A DNA stretch of 64,000 bases. Origin: Chlamydiia bacterium (lineage in GTDB: Bacteria > Chlamydiota > Chlamydiia > Chlamydiales > Simkaniaceae). The position numbers and the translations under genes were made by a program. The notes beneath the pieces were generated by a model that searched no databases, was not told where the DNA came from, and was given only the letters and a program-made list of their open reading frames with translations. The stretch lies in NCBI GenBank assembly GCA_022601645.1, contig JAJACH010000001.1, positions 310,001 to 374,000 of the forward strand, in the 5' to 3' direction. Positions 1 through 8,273 of this stretch are shown piece after piece; position 1 is the stretch's first letter, and each line of letters opens with the position of its first letter.

Positions 1-840
1 GATGGAGCAGGATCTATTGGGCGAGATGAGAAAAAGCGCTTAAGCAGGCTTCTTTGCGTAATAGGGGCATATAGGCCTAAGCCGCAGGTAGAGCCTACCA
101 AGCTCCAGTCATGTTTTAGACGCAAGACACGAAGGAGAACGCGGTGTAGGGAATTTAAGACAGAATTTGCAACGACAGGTTCAATGCAAGCGTTTCTTCA
201 AAAACATGGAAGAAAGTATGAGGCGCTACCTGTTTTAAGCAAGGATGTAGAAAAAGTTTTCCGCCGCCGCTACTGTGTTTTGCAGCGCAAATACGGGCCG
301 AGAATGAACCTCCCAAATGCTCAATTTACTCGAGAATTTAACTGTTACTATCAAGATTTAAAACGAGGCTCAGACTCACTGTTTGAGAAGAATATTGCCG
401 TTGTTGATATTGGGCCTCCCTCTGGATTAGGTGTCTTTGCCAAAAGAACAATCAAACGAGGAGACATAGTTGGTCTCTACACTGGTGAGATTGTAAAGGT
501 GGGTAAAGTGTCTAATGATGGGCGATATGCGTTTAAAGCGCTTGATGATGGCGCTGAAACGCGTCCTGATTTTGGATGGCTCAAAGAATACGATATTGAT
601 GGAGGTAAAAAAGGTTCATGGACAACTTTGATTAATGCCAGTGCAATGCCGAATGTAACCGCTCAAGTTAGGTATACAAAAGAGGGTCCTGTGTATGTTA
701 TAGTAGCAAATCAGGAAATCAATAGAGGAAAGCAACTCTTTCTGAATTATGGACCTGAATACTGGGATGAGCTAGGGATTGAACCTGTTGAGCTTAAAAG
801 AGAGTTTAAAGCCTATCCAGACGCCAAACAATTACTTTAA
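1..840 (+). CDS. SET-domain protein, paralog 1 (N-terminus cut by window edge)
   Basis: The frame is open from base 1, so the ATG at 184 is probably internal. It has no clear Shine-Dalgarno, and the 61 codons before it resemble the linker of paralog 2 (EKKRLSRLL versus EKKRLSKLL) and then become very basic. From the ATG, residues 71-195 form a SET domain: GLGVFAK near 81, LYTGEIV near 99, LINASAMPN near 149 and the terminal NYGPEYW near 188. SET proteins transfer methyl groups from SAM to protein lysines; chlamydial members such as NUE of C. trachomatis act on histones. The NHS motif of classical SET domains reads NAS here. A host-chromatin role is inference. Confidence 0.85.
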   Translation, partial: DGAGSIGRDEKKRLSRLLCVIGAYRPKPQVEPTKLQSCFRRKTRRRTRCREFKTEFATTGSMQAFLQKHGRKYEALPVLSKDVEKVFRRRYCVLQRKYGPRMNLPNAQFTREFNCYYQDLKRGSDSLFEKNIAVVDIGPPSGLGVFAKRTIKRGDIVGLYTGEIVKVGKVSNDGRYAFKALDDGAETRPDFGWLKEYDIDGGKKGSWTTLINASAMPNVTAQVRYTKEGPVYVIVANQEINRGKQLFLNYGPEYWDELGIEPVELKREFKAYPDAKQLL

Positions 841-869
841 TTCACATTAACTAATGATTATGTTATGAT
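841..869 (+). promoter_or_regulatory. Candidate sigma-70-type promoter for SET paralog 2
   Basis: TTCACA (841-846) and TATGAT (864-869) are separated by 17 bases. The promoter begins right after the stop of SET paralog 1 and is followed by GAGGA and an ATG at 893. It shows that the second paralog had its own transcription start upstream of its broken N-terminal region. Confidence 0.5.
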
Positions 870-892
870 ATTCTTTTAATAAGCGAGGAATT

Positions 893-1282
893 ATGGTCGT
901 TAGAAGCACGCAAAGTTTAATTTTTAATATGCATATCTGAACTTCAGATGGGACAGCAACGCGTGCTGACTGAAAGCCGGGTCACGAAGCTGACCTAGCG
1001 AGAAAAGTGGGGGTGACCTACACCGCTTTAATGGCCTTAAAAGGGATGGAACGAGAAAGCGGTGATCCCTCTCTAGTTGAAGACCTGGGGCTTTTACAAA
1101 CTGCCCGTGAAATCGAATGAAATCCAGAGTCTATAAGTTCAGTTAGCCGAACCGAGAAAAAACGCCTTTCCAAGCTTCTTTCTGCAATTGGGAAGCATAA
1201 ACCAGTTAAACGCTCTACCATAAAACCCAAAACCTCTAGAGTAGCAACTCGGATCAGAGCGAGAAAAAATCGCTTTTCGCTT
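893..1282 (+). pseudogene. Broken N-terminal region of SET paralog 2, three in-frame TGA codons
   Basis: The ATG at 893 has a good ribosome site (GAGGA, 4-base spacing) and is exactly in frame with the open SET frame that starts at 1283. The 130 intervening codons read as protein-like sequence (for example YTALMALKGMERESGDPSL and TEKKRLSKLL), but are interrupted by TGA at 938-940, 971-973 and 1118-1120. No TAA or TAG occurs in this frame. The part after the third TGA aligns with the open upstream frame of SET paralog 1. The simplest reading is a decayed N-terminal half by point mutation. UGA readthrough is a less likely alternative, since TGA is used as an ordinary stop elsewhere in the window. 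Confidence 0.65.
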
Positions 1283-1966
1283 ATGACAACCCCTACATCA
1301 ACGAAGAAAATGAAAGAGCTTTTAAACGGTGATGGAAGAGCTTATGCTCCTTTACCAGTTTTAGATACGTCAATCAAACGCGGGTTCACACGTAAATACA
1401 ATCGGTTGAAAGCGAGGTATGGGCCAACTATAAACATGCCTAACAGCAAATTTACAAGAGAATTCAATGCCTACTACAAAGACCTAAAAAAGGGGAGGGA
1501 CAAGCTTTTTGAAAAGCATATTGCTGTGGTCGATATTGGCCCTCCATCTGGCAAGGCTGTTTTTGCTAAGACAGAGATTAAGAAAGGGAGTATTGTTGGA
1601 CTATACACAGGTAAGATTGTGAAGGTGGGGGATGTAGAAGATGGAGGGCGTTACGCTTTTAAAGCGCTCCATGATGGATGGGAGAAGCGTGATGACTTCG
1701 AGTGGCTTGATGATTATGATATTGACGGGGCTACTGTTGGCTCTTGGACAACACTGATTAACAGCAGTGATACTCCTAATGTCAGTGCGCAGGTGCGCTA
1801 TGCAAAGGAGGGGCCGGTTTATGTGCTTGTAGCGTCGACAGAAATTGCTAAAGAGGAGCAGCTGTTTATGAACTATGGTCCGGAATACTGGGAGAACCTT
1901 GAAATCGACCCTGTAGAGTTAGGGAGAAGCGTATCTGACTACCCAGGCGCAAAGCAATTACTTTAA
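1283..1966 (+). CDS. SET-domain protein, paralog 2 (intact SET part)
   Basis: The 227 residues align over their whole length with paralog 1, including GKAVFAK, LYTGKIV, SWTTLINSSDTPNV and NYGPEYW near the C-terminus. It is a likely protein-lysine methyltransferase by family. The NHS motif reads NSS. The ATG at 1283 lacks a Shine-Dalgarno, and the frame continues upstream through a region holding three TGA codons, so it is unclear whether this half is translated alone. Both paralogs end in (A)KQLL, and so does paralog 3. Tandem duplication explains the cluster. Confidence 0.7.
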   Translation: MTTPTSTKKMKELLNGDGRAYAPLPVLDTSIKRGFTRKYNRLKARYGPTINMPNSKFTREFNAYYKDLKKGRDKLFEKHIAVVDIGPPSGKAVFAKTEIKKGSIVGLYTGKIVKVGDVEDGGRYAFKALHDGWEKRDDFEWLDDYDIDGATVGSWTTLINSSDTPNVSAQVRYAKEGPVYVLVASTEIAKEEQLFMNYGPEYWENLEIDPVELGRSVSDYPGAKQLL

Positions 1967-1981
1967 TGCTCCACTTATAGT

Positions 1982-2001
1982 TCTGATTAAGTATAATCAG
2001 A
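1982..2001 (+). promoter_or_regulatory. Hairpin with embedded TATAAT upstream of SET paralog 3
   Basis: TCTGATTA (1982-1989) and TAATCAGA (1994-2001) form a perfect 8-bp inverted repeat around AGTA. A consensus TATAAT lies at 1992-1997, inside the dyad, and AGGAG follows at 2010 before the ATG at 2020. No convincing -35 box is present at the proper distance. The dyad over the -10 box could be an operator; there is no T-run, so it is not a typical terminator. Confidence 0.4.
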
Positions 2002-2019
2002 TACGAATAGGAGCTGGAA

Positions 2020-2709
2020 ATGTTATCAAAAAAGCCGTCAGATACGAAAATCATGATAGAGTTTCTTAAAACTCATTGTGACCGTGAATTCACCCCCGTC
2101 TCAAAGCTGGGGCCTTGCAAACGCTTTGAAAAGCGATTTGCAAAAGCCAAAAAATCACTTTATAGGCTGAATTTTCCCAATAAACCTTTAGCAATGCAAC
2201 TCAAAAACTACCTTGAGAGTCTTGAAGAAGGTAGGGATTGTATTTTTGAAGAAAAGATTGCTATTTTTGATATTGGTGAGCCAGCAGGGCTTGGCGCCTT
2301 TGCCAAAAAGTCCTTTGAAACAGGCGAGCTCATCGGCACCTACACAGGGGTTATCATTCCAGAGGGCACTTCGGCAGATGATGGGCGCTACGCCTTCAAA
2401 GCGCTTGATGACGAAACCGAATACCGCGAAGAGATGGAGTGGCTAGAGAAATACGACATCGACGCCAAACACGTTGGATCGTGGACCACCCTCATCAACG
2501 GCTCTGAAGATCCTAACATCGAAGTTACCGTCCGCTATGTCAACGATCGCCCTGTCTACCTTCTCTACGCATCTATTCCCATCTTCGAGGGCGACCAGCT
2601 CTTTTTCTGCTACGGCCCTGAATACTGGGATGACCTCGGAGTGCCGCCTTCTGAATTACCACGTCACGTGGATCATTTTGAGAAGGGTGCCATCAAGCAA
2701 CTTCTCTAA
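2020..2709 (+). CDS. SET-domain protein, paralog 3
   Basis: This is a complete 229-residue protein starting at an ATG with AGGAG six bases upstream. It lacks the long N-terminal extension of the other two. The SET domain spans about residues 75-200, with GLGAFAKK, GTYTGVI, SWTTLINGSEDPN and CYGPEYW. The classical NHS motif reads NGS. It is a predicted protein-lysine methyltransferase of the chlamydial SET group; the substrate is unknown. Its base composition is more GC-rich in the second half than its two neighbours, so it looks like an older copy rather than the latest duplication. rmuC starts 27 bases downstream. Confidence 0.85.
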   Translation: MLSKKPSDTKIMIEFLKTHCDREFTPVSKLGPCKRFEKRFAKAKKSLYRLNFPNKPLAMQLKNYLESLEEGRDCIFEEKIAIFDIGEPAGLGAFAKKSFETGELIGTYTGVIIPEGTSADDGRYAFKALDDETEYREEMEWLEKYDIDAKHVGSWTTLINGSEDPNIEVTVRYVNDRPVYLLYASIPIFEGDQLFFCYGPEYWDDLGVPPSELPRHVDHFEKGAIKQLL

Positions 2710-2736
2710 TAATACCCGCTGTGGCAGACTAGGGAG

Positions 2737-3804
2737 ATGATCTATTTAGCTTGTCTGCTCATTCTCGGTTTCGCGGCCTTTTTCATTTATCAACGCTCGC
2801 AAATGCAATCGCTGCTCCATAAACTCGAAACGTCCCAAACGCGCCAAGAATACGAAATGGAGAAGAAGCAAACTGCAATCGAAGAACTTGTTAAACCCGT
2901 CCGAGACTCGATGAAAGAACTCGATCAAGGCATGCGCAAGCTTGAGAAGGAAAGAACCGAAGAGTCAACCTCTCTTAAGGAACAGCTCAAACACCTCATC
3001 GCCAGTGAGCGCGAACTTAAACACGAAACAGCTTCCCTCGTTAAAGCTCTAAAAGCACCCATGGTGCGTGGTCAGTGGGGTGAGCTCCAATTAAAACGGG
3101 TCATTGAACTCGCTGGCATGGTTGAACATTGCGATTTTTTCCCGCAGGTTTCCGGAGATGGTGTGCGTCCCGACGTGGTCATCCAACTTCCCGACGAAAA
3201 GCGGATCGTCATCGATGCAAAAACCCCCTGTGAGGCCTATTTTGAAGCGATGGAAAGCACGGATGACCGACTCAAAGAAGAAAAGCTCCACCTGCATGCC
3301 AAACATCTAAGAAACCACATCAATGCTCTTGGCCGCAAATCCTACTACGAGCACTTCTCGCCCTCTCCAGAATTTGTCGTCCTTTTCATTCCTTCTGACG
3401 CGTTCTATCAAGCCGCTCTTCAATTCGACCCCTCCCTCATCGAAGAGGGTGTCAAACAAGGTGTCGTCATCGCCACACCTACAACCCTCATCGGACTGCT
3501 TCGCGCCGTCTCCTACGGCTGGAAACAGGAAAAGCTCTCCTTGCACGCTAGGGAAATCTCCAACCTCGGCGCTGAGCTTCATAAACGCCTTGCCGATATG
3601 CTCGGCCACTTTGGCAAGCTCTCGCGCGCGCTCTCCTCAGCTGTAGAAGCCTATAACAAAGCCATGGGATCCCTCGAAACGCGCGTCCTTGTCACCGCTC
3701 GGAAGTTCAAATCTATGGGTGTAGCCAAGCTTGATAAAGAACTTGATCATATAGAGCCTGTTGAAAAAGCCCCACGCGAACTCGCCCAGAAAGAACAATC
3801 CTAA
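2737..3804 (+). CDS. rmuC: DNA recombination protein RmuC
   Basis: The 355 residues match the RmuC family: an N-terminal membrane anchor (residues 2-18), a coiled coil to about residue 110, then the conserved nuclease-like domain with GQWGELQLKRVIE, PDVVIQLPDEKRIVIDAK and a hydrophobic core ending near residue 320. RmuC proteins are thought to limit recombination at inverted repeats. The ATG at 2737 directly abuts AGGGAG, which is unusually tight spacing, but no better start preserves the anchor. It probably shares a transcript with SET paralog 3. Confidence 0.9.
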   Translation: MIYLACLLILGFAAFFIYQRSQMQSLLHKLETSQTRQEYEMEKKQTAIEELVKPVRDSMKELDQGMRKLEKERTEESTSLKEQLKHLIASERELKHETASLVKALKAPMVRGQWGELQLKRVIELAGMVEHCDFFPQVSGDGVRPDVVIQLPDEKRIVIDAKTPCEAYFEAMESTDDRLKEEKLHLHAKHLRNHINALGRKSYYEHFSPSPEFVVLFIPSDAFYQAALQFDPSLIEEGVKQGVVIATPTTLIGLLRAVSYGWKQEKLSLHAREISNLGAELHKRLADMLGHFGKLSRALSSAVEAYNKAMGSLETRVLVTARKFKSMGVAKLDKELDHIEPVEKAPRELAQKEQS

Positions 3805-3896
3805 CCTCTTTAAAGCCAACCAAATAAACTATAAACTTGGGTTTAAAGATAAGATTATGTTAAAATAATGCTTAATTTTAAACAAAGGCTTTAGGA

Positions 3897-4235
3897 ATGG
3901 CAGTCGATCTAAACATAAAGGATACAGCGTTAGTAGCAGATTATCTCCAGGATAGGGGATTGTCTCCCGATGCTGCAGGAGTGTTGGCGGAAAAAATTAC
4001 AACCACTATCCGGCATGGAGACTTAGGACTTTTGACTGCAGGTGCTTACAATGAAGCAATCACAGCTTTACAGGGCACAGTTAGTGCAATTTCTGGGGCT
4101 ACAGAACTTGAGCAGAAAATTGCAATGCTAGCAAGTTCCCGGGTTGAGATCTGGGAACAGTCTAACGTTGTAAGTCACGATCTTGATTGGGGGCTCATGG
4201 GATTTGTTCCCTCACACCCTCACCACCTTGTGTAA
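3897..4235 (+). CDS. Hypothetical protein, 112 residues
   Basis: I do not recognise this small soluble protein. It is mostly predicted helix for the first 90 residues (DYLQDRGLSPDAAGVLAEK, then EAITALQGTVSAISGATELEQK) and ends in a His- and Pro-containing tail. The start is ATG with a weak AGG close upstream. A possible promoter, TTGGGT with 18 bases to TAAAAT, lies about 60 bases upstream. It sits before the MVEG paralog pair and may belong to the same accessory island. It could be a truncated relative of a larger secreted protein. Confidence 0.55.
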   Translation: MAVDLNIKDTALVADYLQDRGLSPDAAGVLAEKITTTIRHGDLGLLTAGAYNEAITALQGTVSAISGATELEQKIAMLASSRVEIWEQSNVVSHDLDWGLMGFVPSHPHHLV

Positions 4236-4348
4236 GTCTGATCAGCTTTACCTTAGCCCGAACTTTCTAATTTGTATACTGAATGTATTATAAAAACTAA
4301 TTTTTGTTAAAAATAATAAAATCGGTGTTGGTTTGTCTTAAATTAGGA

Positions 4349-4354
4349 TATAAT
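4349..4354 (+). promoter_or_regulatory. TATAAT -10 box before the MVEG gene pair
   Basis: A consensus TATAAT lies 23 bases upstream of the ATG at 4377 in an AT-rich 141-bp gap. The -35 is poor: TTGGTT at 15-base spacing or TGTTGG at 17. GAGAGGGGG follows as ribosome site. It probably drives both 4377-5237 and 5254-6120. Confidence 0.45.
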
Positions 4355-4376
4355 AAGCATAAGAGAGGGGGAATAA

Positions 4377-5237
4377 ATGGTAGAAGGAATCTCAGGGGCA
4401 AGTCCCACCAACTTTAGTCCAAATGAGCCGCAAAAGGATCACTTAGCCTCAGCGTATGATGTTGCAAGTGTAGCGGGTAAGGCTTTTCTAAGTCATACAA
4501 CACCAGATGGTTTAATTCAGCCAGGGCAGGAAAAAGAAGTCTTAGGGGAACTTAATAAAATGGAAAGCTGGGTCTTATCATCCAATGTTCCTGCAAATAG
4601 TCCTCAGATTAAGCAACTAGCCACGCAACTTGCAACAGCCATTGACTGTTTGCAGCAGGGTAAAGTAGCTGAGGCCAATATGGTTACACCTTATATCCAT
4701 ACCTTTTGGAGTGCTGTTAAGGACTTTGGGGATTTTTCCAATGGACTTCAAAAACTCCAAGGAGAGATATCACAACTTACAAATAAATATGATGCGCTCG
4801 TAAAACAGTATGGAAATGACCCCAAAACGCTTGAGGCTAAATGGCAAACGCTTTCAGCATCATCTGGAGTTCAAGATCTTAAGTCACAGATAAATTTAGA
4901 CGCGAATAATCTTTTTCCTGGGGTTTCAGTGTTTGATAACTACTCTACAGACCAAGGAAATGGTTTTTTCGGGCGAGCTGAGTTAGATTCTGAATATCTA
5001 GATGGAACAATGTCCGCAATTGTCCCGCAAATTTATAATGCTTTGGGGGGAATCACTGCTAAAACAGTGAGTCTATCAACGGCTGAGGATTCGCTTGATG
5101 AATTAAAAGAGACCAGCACAGGGCAGGGTGATGGCTCAATGGGAACAACACTTGGTGTCTTGCGTGAGCAAACAATCCCAAGTCTGCTTACTCAATATTT
5201 GGGTGTTCCCGAAGCTGAAATAGGCAAAAACATTTAA
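4377..5237 (+). CDS. MVEG-family protein 1 (unknown, possible secreted effector)
   Basis: This 286-residue protein is paralogous to the next gene. Shared features are the N-terminus MVEG(I/V)SG, a D..I..GQE block near residue 40, helical middle parts with coiled-coil character (about 110-170), and a C-terminal TIPSLLTQYLGVPEAEIG block. It has no Sec signal peptide or membrane segment. The Ser/Thr/Asn-rich N-terminus fits a type III secretion signal, but that is inference. A similar MVNHVSGA start occurs on the GH18 protein at 48122-48958. The ribosome site is GAGAGGGGG. Confidence 0.75.
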   Translation: MVEGISGASPTNFSPNEPQKDHLASAYDVASVAGKAFLSHTTPDGLIQPGQEKEVLGELNKMESWVLSSNVPANSPQIKQLATQLATAIDCLQQGKVAEANMVTPYIHTFWSAVKDFGDFSNGLQKLQGEISQLTNKYDALVKQYGNDPKTLEAKWQTLSASSGVQDLKSQINLDANNLFPGVSVFDNYSTDQGNGFFGRAELDSEYLDGTMSAIVPQIYNALGGITAKTVSLSTAEDSLDELKETSTGQGDGSMGTTLGVLREQTIPSLLTQYLGVPEAEIGKNI

Positions 5238-5253
5238 TAGAAGGGGAGAGAAA

Positions 5254-6120
5254 ATGGTAGAAGGAGTATCGGGCAGCACGCCCACAAGTTTTAATCCAGA
5301 AGATATGAATTCCAAAGGTGGAAGTGTTGATTACACAGCAGCCAAACAGGCGGGGGAGGGTATTTTAGCTGAAACACAATCTGATGGAACCATTAACTCG
5401 GGGCAGGAATCCACTGTATTGTCACAGTTGCAGACGCTTAATACCTGGGTAAAAAGTAACATGCCAAAGCCACCAGCAACTCCCTCGGAACAAATGACAA
5501 AACTCGCGCAGAATACAGAGTCGGCAATTACTGACCTTAAGTCAGGGCGAAATGCAAGCCCTCAGATTCAATATGTTCGTACATATTTTAAAGCCATCAA
5601 TGATTTTGGGACGTTTTCAGATGCATTAAAGACTTTAGGAAACGATATGCAAACACTTCTCAATCAGTATTTTGATATTTCCAAAACTTACGGTTCTGAT
5701 ACTAAGGGATTAGAGCAGGCTTGGAATAAATTTTCAGCCTCTCCAGAAGTAAAAACTGAAGTAAAAACTATACAATCAGACCTCACCACAGTCCAAAATG
5801 CTGATGTGTTTTCAGCTTATGGCCCATCAAACGAGGGGGGGGACAATTTTTTTCCAAACATGAATTCGGGATACTGGGGAATGCAGATGGGTAATTTAGA
5901 GCAAATGGTGCCCGAGTATCTAAGTAACCTGACAGATGGTTCAAATTCCGTTCAAGATTCAGAGCAATACCAATCAATTCTACAAGGGTATGTAACTGGT
6001 GAAGGGGGTGGTACGCAGTCAACTTCTATTCAGGCGCTAGTAAATGACACCATCCCAAGTCTTCTTACAGGCGACTTAGGCGTTCCAGAGGGGGACATTG
6101 GAAATCAATCCGCCGCTTAA
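5254..6120 (+). CDS. MVEG-family protein 2 (unknown, possible secreted effector)
   Basis: This 288-residue paralog of the preceding gene lies 16 bases downstream with ribosome site AAGGGGAG, so the two form an operon. It keeps the MVEGVSG start, the helical centre (YVRTYFKAINDFGTFSDALK and following) and the C-terminal TIPSLLTGDLGVPEGDIG block. The paralogs have diverged in the middle but keep length and block order, which suggests selection on both. No enzyme motif was found. Tandem duplication of a secreted or structural protein is the best supported statement. Confidence 0.75.
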   Translation: MVEGVSGSTPTSFNPEDMNSKGGSVDYTAAKQAGEGILAETQSDGTINSGQESTVLSQLQTLNTWVKSNMPKPPATPSEQMTKLAQNTESAITDLKSGRNASPQIQYVRTYFKAINDFGTFSDALKTLGNDMQTLLNQYFDISKTYGSDTKGLEQAWNKFSASPEVKTEVKTIQSDLTTVQNADVFSAYGPSNEGGDNFFPNMNSGYWGMQMGNLEQMVPEYLSNLTDGSNSVQDSEQYQSILQGYVTGEGGGTQSTSIQALVNDTIPSLLTGDLGVPEGDIGNQSAA

Positions 6121-6146
6121 AAATAGAAAGGAAAGGGTTGAGGTGG

Positions 6147-6288
6147 GGATTTAGGGAGAGAAGTGGGGGAGTTTGGATGATCTTGCTCCCTTGAAGGGAG
6201 CGAGGTGAACCCTGGCGAGGCACAGTACTTTAGTACGGGCCGGCAAGCACAGGGCATTCAAAATCCGCCGCTTATCTCCCCTAAATCC
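6147..6288. repeat. MITE-like palindromic element with terminal inverted repeats
   Basis: The left end (6147-6163, GGATTTAGGGAGAGAAG) and right end (6271-6288) are near-perfect inverted repeats, with one mismatch and one extra G. Inside lie two smaller hairpins: GCTCCC-TTGA-GGGAGC and GTAC-TTTA-GTAC. No coding frame of note is present. The element ends two bases before the stop codon of the minus-strand gene at 6290 and fills the gap between convergent genes. I saw no target-site duplication. Confidence 0.55.
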
Positions 6289-6289
6289 A

Positions 6290-7414
6290 TTATTCGGTGC
6301 CTAGGGCGTAGTATGCCGGGAATGCAAAGTTGTTATTGCTTCGCTCGGACACGAGAAGTGTCACTTGTTTCCCGACGAGATCGGCTAGTTCTACGTGAGT
6401 CGAGTAGATGTAGGCGATCGGCACGTCTTTATCTTTAAGGATGTAGTCACCTGGCTTTTGTTTGACAGGTTCGCCATAGGCCTCAAGGATGCCTGTGATG
6501 GTTTGCGACTTTAGCTTTTGATCGCTGTAGAAGTCGTCGATCGTTTTAGCGTGGTGCATCGCAGACCATGTAAGGTAGAGAGCTTCTTCAACAGGTTCCC
6601 ACATTCTCATGCGGTCTGATCCGGATGGAAGAGTGAGTTCTGTTGTTTCGTGATGAACGTACTCTTCTCCACGCTCGCGGCTTTTTGCGAGGTTTGATGC
6701 TTTATTTTCAAGGAAAGCGATCTTTTTGGTGAGGTAGTTTTCGCTAAGTTCAGTAAGAGCTTGTTTTGCTCTTTTTGTGTACTCAGGGAAATCTGCGTAG
6801 TCATCGATGATGGTTTGGTAAGATCTTGTAAGCTGGGCCATATTGATGTCAGCGTAGGGCTTGCGCATTTCAGCACCGGCGAGAAGTGATGTAGATTCCA
6901 TCATTTGCTTCACGGTGGAAAGGCGTTTGTCGTGCATCGCTTTCATTTCGGGATTGCCCGCATATTCGATGAATTCTTTTGCGATGTAAAAACGTGTGCT
7001 GTCTGGTGCTTTAATCTCTAGCCATTTGCTGTTGTGTTCGCAAACTTTACCCTCGACATGGTCACCAGTGCTTAGGTGGCCGATGATGGGGGCTTCGCGG
7101 TCAGGTGCTAGACGCACGTTAACGCGCTCACCTTCGACTTGTCCATCAAGCACGAAGCTGCGGAAAATGTAGGCTTTGATGTCGGTTGGGGGCAAGATGG
7201 CGAAGAAATCGCTTTGTTCGCCTGCAACAACAACGAGTTCATCTTTTTTAAGTTCGCGGATAATATTGCTTTCGACATCGGCACCGGCGCGCAGTCGTAC
7301 GGATTTTCCATTCACTTTTCCTGTGAATGACTTGACGTTGGAAAGTTTTGGGCCTGCGTCTGCAAACGCCATGATACATGGCACGAGAGCTAGCAGGAAG
7401 CGTGCTCTGATCAT
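6290..7414 (-). CDS. Exported protein with two SH3b-type domains
   Basis: The 374-residue protein starts with a signal peptide (MIRARFLLALVPCIMAFADA). Two bacterial SH3-like domains follow: about residues 30-90 (GKSVRLRAGADVESNIIREL) and 92-150 (ERVNVRLAPDREAPIIGHL). The C-terminal 220 residues are helical and unknown. SH3b domains commonly bind cell wall or peptide ligands in the periplasm. The start has a strong AAGGAGG. Its C-terminus ends at the edge of the palindromic element. Confidence 0.8.
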   Translation of the reverse strand: MIRARFLLALVPCIMAFADAGPKLSNVKSFTGKVNGKSVRLRAGADVESNIIRELKKDELVVVAGEQSDFFAILPPTDIKAYIFRSFVLDGQVEGERVNVRLAPDREAPIIGHLSTGDHVEGKVCEHNSKWLEIKAPDSTRFYIAKEFIEYAGNPEMKAMHDKRLSTVKQMMESTSLLAGAEMRKPYADINMAQLTRSYQTIIDDYADFPEYTKRAKQALTELSENYLTKKIAFLENKASNLAKSRERGEEYVHHETTELTLPSGSDRMRMWEPVEEALYLTWSAMHHAKTIDDFYSDQKLKSQTITGILEAYGEPVKQKPGDYILKDKDVPIAYIYSTHVELADLVGKQVTLLVSERSNNNFAFPAYYALGTE

Positions 7415-7470
7415 TGTCGATCCTCCTTAATGAGTATTGGCCTCATTCTAGGAGCTTTGATACTTTTTCA

Positions 7471-8166
7471 TCAAGAGGATAAAACACACTTGATGTGTTC
7501 GCAGTTTGATTTGCCACAAGTGCAACCAATCGGCGTCCCTAAAAAGACGTGGTAAGTCTCATCTGGATTAAGTGGATTTGTAACAGTGAATTGTTTGTCG
7601 CCATTCTCTTTAATGTCCCATTCGCGAAAGGTGAGTTCGTTTTCTGAAACGATCTCCTCTTCAACGTCTGGCATCTCTTCGAATTGTTCTTCATCTGCAA
7701 TGACACGTGCAATTTGACAGTACGGACAATTACAATGAGGCTCAGCTTCTGGCATGTTTTGAATTTGCTCGTCCATCCCCATGACTTTTGTGAGGCCTTT
7801 GACTTTATCGAGCATTTCTTTTGGCAAGTCAGGAGAGTCAGACTTGTCCATATTGTGTTGCATGAGTGATGTGATATTTTCTAATCCACCAAGCGCTCCT
7901 AATCCACCAAGTTCTTGAATTGGCATGCCAAAACTAAAGTTGGTGTCGATCGGTGTTTCAGGGATTTCTTGCTCGTTTTCCATGTGACTTTCATGGGCCG
8001 TAAAAATCTCTGATAAAATCGCTTCGGGAAGGTCGGGAACTTCAATGACAGAGGCATTATTTAGGCTGATGATCAAGGAATTTCCTCTCACATGAAGAGC
8101 ATTAATGTTCTTCCATGAGGTCGAAATGTAGGGGGGGATACTAAGAACTTTGTGATTTATCTTCAT
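7471..8166 (-). CDS. Conserved Cys-rich hypothetical protein
   Basis: I chose the ATG at 8166, which has GGGAG six bases upstream, over a TTG two codons earlier. The 231-residue acidic, cytoplasmic protein carries two Cys clusters: HCNCPYCQ near residue 145 and CTCGKSNCEHIKC at the very C-terminus. The latter resembles a SWIM-like or other zinc-binding tail. A Gly/Leu-rich stretch (GGLGALGGL) lies in the middle. It is divergent from phoH with a 107-bp gap. In Chlamydia a hypothetical gene also neighbours phoH (from memory), but I cannot confirm orthology. Confidence 0.7.
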   Translation of the reverse strand: MKINHKVLSIPPYISTSWKNINALHVRGNSLIISLNNASVIEVPDLPEAILSEIFTAHESHMENEQEIPETPIDTNFSFGMPIQELGGLGALGGLENITSLMQHNMDKSDSPDLPKEMLDKVKGLTKVMGMDEQIQNMPEAEPHCNCPYCQIARVIADEEQFEEMPDVEEEIVSENELTFREWDIKENGDKQFTVTNPLNPDETYHVFLGTPIGCTCGKSNCEHIKCVLSS

Positions 8167-8273
8167 ACTCAACTCCCATTCTACGGTATGTTGGATTTTT
8201 TAGCAATCAAGGATTTCGACTGCTAAGTAAAAAATTTTTGACAAAAACCTCAAATCGGCGCATGTATCGAGTA

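Noticed and set aside
893-1120. UGA as selenocysteine or reassigned codon
   Set aside because: No SECIS element or selenoprotein family context, and TGA ends ordinary genes in this window (for example ogt at 34426 and the 82-residue gene at 37902).
1018-1230. Minus-strand open frame in the SET paralog 2 upstream region
   Set aside because: The plus strand has protein-like sequence homologous to paralog 1; the reverse frame is a shadow.
3323-3646. Long open frames inside rmuC on both strands
   Set aside because: They lack start signals and family sequence; rmuC is clear.
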